Shown here in pieces: positions 12,785 to 23,202 of a stretch of DNA of 64,000 bases. This DNA is from Cheilinus undulatus (Eukaryota; Chordata; Actinopteri; Labriformes; Labridae). The notes beneath the pieces are model-generated. The model was not told the DNA's origin, searched no databases, and worked only from the letters and a program-made list of their open reading frames with translations. Positions within the stretch are counted from its first letter, which is position 1; every line of letters begins with the position of its first letter. The stretch is from the NCBI RefSeq assembly GCF_018320785.1, contig NC_054869.1, forward strand, positions 43,737,789 to 43,801,788, written 5' to 3'. Made by a program: the position numbers and the translations under genes.

Positions 12785-15700
12785 TTAACAGTCAGTATCT
12801 TTTGGACCTGCATGTTTATCTGTAAGCACCAGCACCGACTGCTCCTCCTTCACCTCCTGCTTTGAAACATTACTAGATGAGGAAACCTGTGAGAGCTCAG
12901 TCTGAGCTGTAATCTCCTTCTGCACCACAGCGAACTGGGCTGTTGCTTCATCCAGCTGGAAATTCACTGCTTGGACCCACTCCTGTAGCTGCATGTTGAG
13001 GGCATCCATGCCCTGGTCCAGTTTTTCCTGTCGGCCTTGTAGTTCTTCTAACAGATGCTGCGTGTCACCAGCCACCTGCAGCCTCTTGCTCTTAGCAGCA
13101 GGAGCCTGCTGACGCAGCATGTAGCTGTCAAACTCTTCTGGGCTGAGGTTGAGAGCTGGTCCATCCAGCTTTTCAATGAAGGCCACAGCACAGGACTAGG
13201 AGAGGGAAACAAACACAAGCATGAGTGATCAACTACAATGTTAGATTGCACCCTGCACTGTGTGGCACTAAAAAGTAGCCCAGTTTGAACGCAATTTCCA
13301 ATTGAGGATGGCGTTTATGCAGAATTCACATGGTTGTGGTTGTTTTGAAATGTGGAATAACTTAAAAGTATAACAATAAGCAGAGTTTTATTGGCTGTGT
13401 GGAAGCAGAGTACATCCCTTAAGATATGTAAAATACAATGATTTTGGCTCCAAATACACCCAATGCCACATCACTATGTCTGCATGTTCATGTCTAGGAT
13501 GAGTGTCCTGATTCTTGTTAGAATGAAAGTGCACAACCAAACCAAGTGTTTAGGGAAATCTCCCTGAATTCCTTGCAAACCATAAGAAAAATCTGAAAAG
13601 TATGACAACAACTGAATATCACAATTTAAAGGGCTATTTAGGTTTTTTTTTAAGTCTGGTTGTAAGAGGTACTTGGCGATAGTAGTACCATTAGACACTT
13701 AATAAAACTACGCTTTGTAGTGCCACGAACAGATACAGTTACAACAATGCTGGCTTGATTGTACAAGACAGTCTGACTACAGACCCACAGAAAGACACGC
13801 TAAGATGTTTGAAATAAAATCGGAATGAACTTCAGTTTAGGGTTAGAGTAAGGGTTAAGGTAACAGTTATGATACAAAAAGGTTAAAAATCAAAAATCTA
13901 ACCTGTACAACCAAATTACAAAATGTTTAATAAAGCTGAGTACACAGTCTACAGGAAAAAAAAACTTGTCCTGCATGAAAACATTCCAAAGCAGCTAATG
14001 TAGCTTACATAACTCTATTAGCTGCTACATAAGCTACGCACCTACATTATCGGAGTAGCTAAGTTAAGTTGAGTTTCGAGTGCTTAAGCTCACGTTGTTA
14101 GACTTAACTTTGGCTCACAAAGCAGCTGCGTTGGTAGATCATCTATGTAGCAACATTACCTTTAGCTGCAATTCATAAAGCTCATGTTGCCAAAGCTAAC
14201 TTAGCTACTTTTGCTTATGCAGTAACGTCAATTAACTAAATGGAGCCACCGTTCATGTATCTGCTTGATTTAATCCTGGATTGGACCTCTGATGTTGCGT
14301 AGTCTGCAATGTTTGCAACTTGTTTATTTCATGAATGTAACTGCCAGATGTTGTTTATAAATAAAATTTAATTTTTTTTAAAAATCTAAAAATGGAAATA
14401 CATTGTACAAGCAAATTAAGACACTTCCTTTCTGAGATTGAAAGTGTCTCAAATGAACGGTCCGTGAGAGTGCCTGTCAGAAATGCATGGTCTGCAGCCA
14501 GACCCCTCTTCAACTGTATGTATATTAAAACTTTTGAAGTGTTTCATTTTTTCACCAAGAGCCTCTGTGTTTGGCACTATTTTCAAATGCAAGATTCGGC
14601 TACCCTGCCCTTCGGCCTCAGCATATCTGATCAGCTGTATTGGTTGCAATTACAACAACACCCCCAAAAGGTACATAAAGGAACATTAACCAAAGTTTCC
14701 TTCTATCAATAAGCCGGCAGTCATTTTGTTCTCAAATCCAAGTGTAAGCTTGTGCCAAATTTGTCAAAACTCCTCAAAAACTTCTCAAAGCATTCTTGAT
14801 ACTGTGCTCACTAGATCTGAGGTCACAGTGGCTGTACCCTTTGACCTCCAGAATGTAATCAGTTAATTCCACTGTCAGGGTAGACATGTGTGCAAAGTTT
14901 GAAGAAATCCCTAAAACTAATCTTGAGGAAATTTCTATCCAGAGCAAGGCATGAACGTAGTGACTTTAACCTCTAAAAATCTAATCAGTTTATCCCCGAG
15001 TCAGAGTGAGCATTCGAGCTAAACTAAAATAAAAAAAAGACCTTCATAGCATTCTTGAAATATCGTGTTCACAAGAAGAACAAATGGAGCCCAACACAAA
15101 GGGTCTACATGAATATATAGGTAGTGAAAGTTGTACCATTCAAAGCACAGCAATCTGGTTTCATACAATTCAAGTAAGCATCAAAAAGCCTGGAGTGTGT
15201 TACAAACTTACCAGATTGGTGAAATAGTAGCCGCTCTCTCCTGCCATCAGACTGTGAGGGAGACCAAAACGAATCACGTACTGCATGTTGGAGTGTAGGC
15301 GAGGAGGATTTGCCTTCAGCACCACGTAAATCAGGCCTGACAGGAAGTCATCAGCGTTAGCGGGCTCACTGTTCGAGCTGGAGAGCGCTTCAAAGACATG
15401 CTGACTGCATTTGGAAACACATGCAAGTTTGTCCTGTGGCGCTCTTTTGGCATCCATTTCAATTATGGCTGTAAGAAAATAGAGGACAGGACAATATGAC
15501 CAAAGTTAGCATTTCTGAATGGTCATTTGACTAAAACACACTTTATTTGGCTGGATGAGCTTATGATGAACTCAAGAGTATTTGTTATTCTTTATCAAAA
15601 TAAAAGCACGTCTGTATCCAGAAAAAAATGTCATGACAGCCTATTGCTCGGTCCAACTGCTAGAGAGGATGAAGTCTCTTTGTGGCAGACCATACAGATA

Positions 15701-18700
15701 CAGATACATCTCAAAATATTAGAACATTGCATGAAAGTATTTTGCTAAGGTTTCCTGAGCCTTTACTCTCTCACTCTGGTTCAGTACACACAACCACAAT
15801 CATGGGGAAGACTTCTGACTTGACTTTTGTCCAGAAGACAACCACTGACACCCTCCACAAGGAGTGTAAGCCACAGAAGGTCACTGCTGAAAGTGCAGGC
15901 AGTTCTCAGAGGCTGTATCAAAGCATATTCATGGAAAGTTGACTGGAAGGAAAAAATCTGGTTAGAAAAGGTGCACAAGCAAGCACAAGCACACAAACGT
16001 GTCCAGGAGATGGGCTTTTTTATGGGCTGTAAGCCGTAATTAACAAGATTAAAACAAATAAAGTCCTGAAATATTTCACCTTATATGAAATGCGTCTAGA
16101 CTATATGGAAGTTCCCTTCTTGAATTAAATCATAGATCTCAAATTAATTATTTCCATCAGTACAGCATCTGTGAATCACCTGTAATTGCAGGGAGGAAGG
16201 GGTCTCCTGTGACTGAAGTCTGTTTATCAGGAAAAGGTACACTCAGCATCTGTGGAGTCACCCAGTTTAGGGATCTGCAAAGTAAAAACATGAGTGTAAA
16301 TTAGGGCTAGATATTTTAATCACATAAAAAATTAAATGTTTGAATAATGATTACCGTATCCGTCTCTGGAGAAGAAGATCCTTCTGTTCATCATCACAAC
16401 TGTCATGGCAGAAAACCCATTTGTGCAGCCGCGTCATTATAAGCTTCTCTACGTGCTCCATTATCTGAGTGACCTGGGCCTCAGGAAAAGCTGAAAATTA
16501 AAAAAAAAAAACACTCAAAAGTAATTTATGCTGTCAGGGTTTCAGCAAAAAAGCTGAAAATTGTTAAATAATCTCTACTCACTACTAAAAAACTCGGCAA
16601 AAGACTGGTAGAAATCTTGCACAAGATCTGACTGCTTCTGTACTGGCAGATGCTGCAAAGACAACAGAGTCAAACTGTCTTATCAAAACAACTCGGCATA
16701 TGAATGATATGAGTCATTTGAATTTTGAAACCAGGTAAGTACATGGTAAGCCTCCATTGTGTTGAGAAAAGCTGTACATCTGGACTGCAAGCGTTGAGAG
16801 GAAGGGCTTCGGAGTATCTTCAGAAAACCAGTGAAGTCGCCGGGCTCAAGGCTCTGAAATGCTTTTAACATATTCCCATAACTTCCTGAAGACTCTACAG
16901 GGACAGAAAGCATGGGTTTACAAGAATATACTTGATATTTTTTAGCAATGAAAAATTAGCTCTAAGATCATTAAAAGAGACAAAAAAACAAAGATAAACC
17001 AATTAATTCACTGGCAGCAGTTCATTCATCCTGGTTGTGGACTTTTAAAGATAAAACACTAGTCAAATATACAGTTGGTAAAAAAAATATTTACCCCCTT
17101 CCTGATTTCTTATTTTATGCAGATTTGTCACCCTTAAACATTTTAGATAGATAGATCAAACACATTTTAATATTGATTATAGATTATTTCATTTACTAAG
17201 GGAAAAAACACAGAAACCTCCCTGGCCCTATTTGGAAAAAGTAAATGCACCTTTGTTTAACCATAAAGTAACTGTGATTAACCACATTTTCCTTTTAAAG
17301 CTGAGTTCAGTTTCACTGGTCATACCTAGGCCTGATTACTGCCAAAGCTGCAGAATAAAAAACACCCTTGAATAGAAGCTGTCTGAAAAGTGGAGTAGAC
17401 TAAAAGATCTCAAAAACATCATGCTGTCATCTAAAGAAATTTAAGAACTGATGAGAAACAAAGTGATTGTCATCTATCAATCTGGAAAGGGTTACAGTGT
17501 CATTTCTAAGGCTTTGTGACTCCAGCCAACCACAGTGAAATCCATCATCCACAAATGGAGAAAACTTAGAACAGTGATAAACCTTCCCAGGAGTGACAGT
17601 CCTACTAAAATGACTCCAAGAGCGCATCGAAAACGTATCCAGGGGATCACAGAAGAACCCAGAACGACATCTAAGGACCGGCAGGCCTCACTTGACTCAG
17701 TTAAGGTCAGTGTTCATGGTTCACCAATAAGAAAGAAACTGGGCCAAAACAGCATCCATGGGAGAGTACCAAGGCCAAAACCACTGCTGACTGAAAAGAA
17801 CACAAAGGCTCACCTCACGTTTGACTACAATAAACCCCAAGACTTTCTTGGAAAATACTCTGTGGAGTGAGGAGACAAAAGCTGAACTTTTAGGAAGGTG
17901 TTGATCCTGTTACATCTGGTATAAACTAACACAACATTTCATAAAAAGATCAAGATTCAGAAAATCCTGAAGGAGAATGTCTGGCCATCATGAGCTCAAG
18001 CTCATTGAGATGCTGTAGCATGACCGTAAACAGGCTGTTCGTGCAGAAAAACCCTCCATTGTGGCTCAATTAAAGACAATTCTCCAAAGAAGAGTGAAAG
18101 ACTCATTACAACTGCAAACGTTTGCTTGTAGTTGCATCCTTTAAAAACTGCCCTCTATATTTACTCAGGTTATCTTTGTCTAATATAAAAAATTGCCTGA
18201 TGATCTGAAACATGTAAGTGGGACAAATATTTTAAAAAAACTGGAAGGGAATTAATTACTGTCCCATCACTGAACATGAAAATTCATGGATATTTTTTGT
18301 ATTAAACAATTTGCTATCAGAGAGGCTCCTATTTTAACAGAACTCATCACTAAAAGAGACAAAAATCCTCACAGACACCCCGATTCAGTCACTCTTTCTG
18401 TGTATTAAGTAGTGGGTAATAAGGATGATGTGGAATTTGTTATCATTTCATTAATGTTACTATATATAATGTCCTCTGGCAGCTTGAAGATCTAAGCTTT
18501 AGCAGCATTGCAGGCTGGAGGAAAGGATGTTTTTCCCTCAGTGAATGCTACTTCCCAAACTGTGACTCAATACTAAACTGTATGCATTGGTTTAACATCT
18601 GTACAGGCTGATATCTGCCCTACTGACAAACAATGGCCTGTCAGCAAGAAGTGTGGCATGAACTGATGCCAGTGGTTTATATTTATCTGTGCATTAATTT

Positions 18701-20195
18701 AATACCGACATCTAGTACACCTCACAACTGATTCAGAAAAGGGGCTTTTGTTTGGCAGAAGAAGTCATCGCTCTTGGAACTGACAATCCACCAAATTTGA
18801 AAAATTGGTACCAGCATCAGCCCTGGATTTCCCAAGTGCTACATCTTTAATATCAATAATGAACATAAAAAATTAGGAAAAAACAAACAGCTCAATGTCG
18901 CATAGCAATCATTCTACATGAAAAGTGTCCTCAAAAAAGTGTAGAAATTCACAGTTCCATTAAAAACAACCATTTAACCAAATGTGGTAAAGCGACTTGT
19001 TCTAGGAATTCAAAATTAACACAACTAGAAATTTTGCATTTTCTACTTATTTGACTGGACTGACTTGAGAAGAATGAACTGGTCTACCTTGACGTTTTGG
19101 AGGTGATGGGCTGCCCCAGAAGAGTTTTCTCATTGTGTTAATTCGACGACCTTTCTCTGTGTTTTTCTTCTCCTCAAATTTGGAGAAGGTGAGAGGAGTT
19201 CCATCATTGGTCGGCCTGCGAGGAACAACAGCATTAGATATCCAAACATAACCCAGTTTGATATTATAACACTTGTGTGGCCAAGAGTAGATAGGAGAAA
19301 GGTGTATGAATGAAGTTACACCAACAATCTCTAAATAACTAAATAACTGTTTACTATAACATTTTTTTGGCATTTAAAGGTTTTAAGGGTCAAATAAGAG
19401 TCTCTTAAAATGTATTCAGTTTGAATGATTTGGTACAAAAAGTTGGCATCACCAAGCTGCTGTAGCTGGGGTGTAAATGAAAAGGAAATCAACGTCTAGA
19501 TGATGAGACGATCACTGCTATTCAGAGACTGGATGATTGCCTCTGTGAGTACATCTGATGGAGGAAAAAAATTCAGAATATGTGCAAGCAGAGACTGTCC
19601 CACGGTGCGTGAAACATTCAGGCTTCAGGTGACCCTGTTGCCGTCACAGATACACAGGCATGACACTTGAGGCAGACATACAATTACACAAGATCAGTCT
19701 TAAAGGGAAATGTTAACATTATTGCACATATAATGACATGGAATTCATCTGATATAGTTTCCTTTTATCTAAAAAATTCTCAATCTATATGGCAGAAAGA
19801 AAAACATTGTGTCAGATTTTTCCAGTATCATTCAGTCCTACTGTAGTAGTATTATTAAGTACCCAGATGTAAAGCTTTATACTTTGTCTGAAGAAGAGAT
19901 AGTGCATCTCTAGGTATACTTACACACTAACACAACCCTGTTGTTATTATGTTGATCTTGTTACAGCTCACAGAATTTAAAAGATCATAGAGCTCTTTTT
20001 AAGTGTGTGTGAAACTGATGAGTGCTGGTGGGTTTACCTTGTGTCCTGTCTCTGTGCAGCAGCTGGGCGTGCTCTCTCTCTCCAGCACTTAGAGCAAAAG
20101 CCTTGCCATGCAGGGTTTCCATAATACCCACAGGCGTTCTTGCAGAGCAGCTCCTGCTGTGAAACTCTAATTCCTCTTTGCTTATCGGTCCACAT
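12785..20195 (-). CDS. rabgef1: Rab5 GDP/GTP exchange factor (Rabex-5-like)
   Basis: Eight coding exons on the minus strand: 20195-20038, 19215-19088, 16894-16743, 16652-16583, 16490-16355, 16274-16180, 15468-15212 and 13195-12785 (1407 nt, 468 aa; human about 491). Rabex-5 activates Rab5 on early endosomes and binds Rabaptin-5. An A20-type zinc finger is at about 16-39 (Cys 18, 22, 34, 37; [15 protein letters not shown]). SKFEEKK leads to a helical bundle ([10 protein letters not shown]) and a VPS9 domain of about 205-350. Asp286 in ANADDFL and Tyr327/Thr330 in GYYFTNL match the catalytic Asp, Tyr and Thr of human Rabex-5 with the same spacing. The last exon encodes a Gln/Glu-rich coiled coil suited to Rabaptin binding. 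All phases fit. Oddity: the residues after the zinc finger lack the acidic ubiquitin-binding helix known from mammals (see findings). It may be the rabgef1-like paralogue. Confidence 0.9.
13990..14240. repeat. AGCT-rich degenerate repeat in rabgef1 intron
   Basis: Dense, diverged copies of tagctac, aagctac, gctaac and cttagct on both strands suggest an old foldback or simple-repeat-derived segment. No clean terminal repeat could be paired. Confidence 0.3.
15697..16135 (+). mobile_element. Internally deleted T1-family element (MITE-like), copy 3
   Basis: The left terminal repeat cagatacatctcaaaatatt starts at about 15697. It is followed by the family's 5' part (cacaaccacaatcatggg, gtccagaagacaaccactgac) up to gtgtccaggagatgggct near 16018. 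The sequence then jumps to the family's 3' tail (ctgtaagccgtaat, aataaagtcctgaaatattt, ttcttgaattaa). The whole catalytic part is gone, leaving about 440 bases. It lies in the rabgef1 intron between the exons at 15468 and 16180. Confidence 0.75.
17070..18270 (+). mobile_element. Tc1-type transposon relic, family T2
   Basis: Plus-strand frame 17535-17870 is the DNA-binding half of a Tc1 transposase. It has a helix-turn-helix with [12 protein letters not shown], a GRPR-like stretch replaced by RSDSPTKM, and [14 protein letters not shown] before the DDE domain. An in-frame stop lies just before it (ISKAL then TGA). Past 17870 the DDE domain is scrambled ([10 protein letters not shown] near 17960), with many stops. 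Possible ends are a ttggtaaaaaaaatatttac word near 17073 and gacaaatattttaaaaaaac near 18222. It sits in the long rabgef1 intron between the exons at 16894 and 19088. Confidence 0.75.
18271..19087. other. rabgef1 intron, nothing recognised
   Basis: AT-rich intron sequence between the T2 relic and the exon at 19088. No repeat, RNA gene or extra exon was recognised. Confidence 0.5.
19216..20037. other. rabgef1 intron after the zinc-finger exon
   Basis: This intron joins the zinc-finger exon (phase 2) to the SKFEEKK exon. I searched it for a minus-strand exon coding the acidic ubiquitin-binding helix known from mammals and found none. No repeat was recognised. Confidence 0.5.
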
Positions 20196-20227
20196 TGTAA
20201 GGATGTCTTTGTATATTTCTCTCACCT

Positions 20228-21531
20228 ATCAAACAAGCAAAATAATTCATGTCAACACACACACACAAAAAAACCTTTTCAACATTTTCAAAAAGTCAAT
20301 AGTTACTCTCAAGTAATAGCAGTTTGTCTCTTGTTCCTGTTCATACAGATGCTGAAATATAGACCTCTAAAACCCAAGAACGATCCTCAGAGTTCATATA
20401 TTTTGTACTGTTTGGCCATTCAGAAGGTAAGAATTATAATTTCATCAAAAGGTATAAAACAAAACAGCAGACAAATTTCTGTGCAAGTTCCTACGGTGGA
20501 GTTTTGGTTTGTGTCAACCTTTCAGGTTGTTTAATCAGTGTGAAGCAAGAAACACTGTACGAAATGTAACCCCTGTCAGCTGTTTAAGACATTGAAAATT
20601 ACTTAATAACGAGACCATTTTTTTCTTTTAATTTTTGTAGGTCTTAAAAAGACAATCCTCCTCGGTTTTATACGCAGCTGAAAACTCCCTAATGGAAGAT
20701 TTTTAATGAAAATTAACAAGCCGTATGTTTCCAGTAACTATAAACATAAGTTACATCTCATTTGTAAGGTAAAAAGATTTGGCTACTTTGATTAAAAATA
20801 CCCCCTCCAAAAAACAATAGGCAGAGCTTTTACCCTTATATCGTGCAGAAGTCCATTCACAGCAAGTCTTCTTACTACTGCTTCGCTTTTACACCATTTA
20901 TTCGCTTATACGCATGGCTATTTCCCCTTTAAGCTATTTGGAAATATTTTACATAATTTCCAACAAAACCAAACACTTTTTAGAAGCTGAATTACCCGTT
21001 TAACACTGAACTTTAGACCAATTTCCCCATTGAAAGAACGTAAACAGTTTATGAAAGTTTCGTGTTGGCTAACGCTGTTAGCTCATGGTTTACGGGCTCG
21101 GCGGTGGCTGACTGTCAGCTGAGCGGATTGGAGATAAGAACCAGTGGTGTTACGGTCTTAAGAGTGACCGTGTTAACTGGTTATGTGCAACAAGTTGTCG
21201 TAGTTGCAACATATGCTGAAGACGATAAGTGTTGAATGGTTGTTTCATTTCTATACTTGCCGGATATGTAGCCTATTTACAAAGAATATACCCCGATATT
21301 ATGTGTACTAAATGCTACAACCGTGTCCGTATTTGGCTGAAAGTCACCGGTGAACATGGTCACTTGTTACATCGATACACATCGGCCAAAAGGGGCCAAC
21401 GTCACACGAATGCAGCTTAATATCTAAACTGGTAACGATTGGTGACGATATAAAAAAAACTATCTCAAACTGTTTAATAGCTCATTCCGTTCTAGATACA
21501 AAAAGCCTGGGTTTTATTAAATGCTCCTCAC
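20228..21531. other. rabgef1 intron 1
   Basis: It runs between the probable non-coding first exon and the exon with the start codon. A (CA)n run lies at 20257-20270. A near-palindrome gctaacgctgttagct lies at 21068-21083. No coding sequence was recognised on either strand. Confidence 0.4.
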
Positions 21532-21830
21532 CTGCCAGCTGTGGAATTCATAAGTTAATTGAACGTTGAGAGCTTCCTCATCGGAGTGTGTTCTCCTTCA
21601 GTTGTCTTATCAGTTCTCGTCCTGACATACCTTAAAGACGACAACGATACCCTTTAGGCTATCGGTCGAACGAATTTCATCCAAAACAAAATATAATGTG
21701 GGAAACTAACAAAAAAAATTGATCCAACGAACGCCAGGCCAGGAATCAGCTGCTTCAAAACCCGTGCAACCAGAATAGCTTCCCGGAAACAGCAGAGTGG
21801 AAATGTCCAGCCTTCGATTCACACCTCCTC
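21532..21830 (-). other. rabgef1: Probable non-coding exon 1 (5' UTR) of rabgef1
   Basis: On the minus strand, CTGGCAG|GTGAGGAG at 21532 is a strong splice donor. The coding exon that carries the start codon has an acceptor (TTTGATAG) about 30 bases before its ATG, so a separate upstream exon is required. The upstream edge is a guess; transcription may start around 21800-21840. Confidence 0.45.
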
Positions 21831-21839
21831 ATCAAGAAG

Positions 21840-22540
21840 AAAAAGTCCCCGTTAAATGAAAACAAGCATAATTAGACTCCCAATAAAGGTAGCGGGGCAT
21901 TTGCAGATGTACTGTCAAACTTCAATAAAATTTCTTGCTGAAAAAAATTAGTTAAAAAAATATATGAATAAAGACCTGCCCAAGGAGCATAAGCAGCGGC
22001 TCATTGGCTATTTTCTTGTAATGACACTTGGCTGGCCCAATCATGTTTCCTAAAAGGCCCATTGCCCTCAGTCATCTATTTTTTCCAGAAAACTTTATTT
22101 AACAATTCTAGTCATAATATATTAAGACAGAAAATTGAAATCATGAAGGCTGTTCAACATCATGTAAACAAAAAAAAAATTACATACACATGAATGCAAC
22201 AATGATATAAAATAAGTAAAATAAATCTCAAAGGCAGCATCTAAATAAACACAGAAAGGCAAATAAAACATTTGCCTCCTGGCAAATAAAAATAAACATT
22301 AACATGTAGTATCTGTATCATCATTTAACAAGCCATAAAGCCAGCCCCCTCCCTTCATCTTTAAGAGGACTGAATGTGAAAGAGGAGGTGAAACACAACA
22401 GTTCAAATCAGACAAAAACAGTGCGTTTTACATAGAGGAAAATGTTTAGAATTTCATAAACTTAATCAAATAATTATTTTATATTTTATTTTATCCGGCT
22501 TTTAACTTTAAAGGACCAACCGGAACTTCTGTTTTAACTG
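21840..22540. other. Spacer between rabgef1 and cfap251, left of the MITE
   Basis: AT-rich spacer of the head-to-head pair rabgef1 (-) and cfap251 (+). Plus-strand ATTGG words at 22004 and nearby ggcccaatca at 22034 could act as CCAAT boxes for either gene. A (AAATAA)-type low-complexity stretch lies at about 22190-22300. Confidence 0.35.
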
Positions 22541-22981
22541 ATGCTGCGTTCCAGGCAACCCGTAACTCGTGTTTTTCCCACCTGTAACTCGTGAAAGTGC
22601 ACTGGAACGGCAGTCGAACTCGTAACTTCCCACCCGTGAACTCGTACCAGATCGATGTAGTCCGAGTTACGACTTGTGACGTCACATCACTGCCTAAACA
22701 ATATGGCAGCGTTTCAAAATAACGACAAATACCGTAAAATATAAAGTATAAGCTTCTGTTACCTTATGCGCCGTTTCCCCTCCTCCGTTTCACTCAAATG
22801 AGCAAGTTGCAGGCTCCTTTGGTGATTGAAATGACTAAGCATAAATCTTAAAATGTCTGCCATGTTAGTTTGTTTACTTGCGATCAAACCGAAGTCGTAA
22901 TTTGCCTGGAACGCTTTCAGGTCGGAACTCGGAGATTCCAACTGGGAAATTTCCGAGTTATGGGTGCCTGGAACGCAGCAT
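22541..22981. mobile_element. MITE with ATGCTGCGTTCCAGGCA inverted ends
   Basis: The left end atgctgcgttccaggcaacc (from 22541) and the right end ggtgcctggaacgcagcat (to 22981) are near-perfect inverse copies. Inside, further words mirror each other (taactcg with cgagtta; gactcgtaac with gtcggaactcgg). The outer flanks share taact on both sides, suggesting a short imperfect target duplication. No transposase is present. It is a 441-bp foldback-type element directly upstream of cfap251. Confidence 0.75.
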
Positions 22982-23202
22982 AACTCATGGTCCTCCAGTC
23001 GCTCAGTGGTTACTAGGCAACCACACGGCCTCAGTAACGCAACACAGACGTTCGCTTCTCTGTGGGTATCTTAGCCAAAACGTTACTAATTTTGAATACA
23101 AGATCCGTCGCCCTCAGCCTGACGTAACAAGGAGACAACTCATTGAAAGCTGCTGGAAAGAGATATCGATTGCCTGACACAAGAAGTGTGAGATTAAACA
23201 TC

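Noticed and set aside
13838-13872. A second telomere-type array (agggttagagtaagggttaa)
   Set aside because: The units are degenerate and out of register; too weak to call.
14392-14712. Overlapping 66-106 codon frames on both strands in rabgef1 intron
   Set aside because: Mutually overlapping, with no family similarity and low-complexity surroundings.
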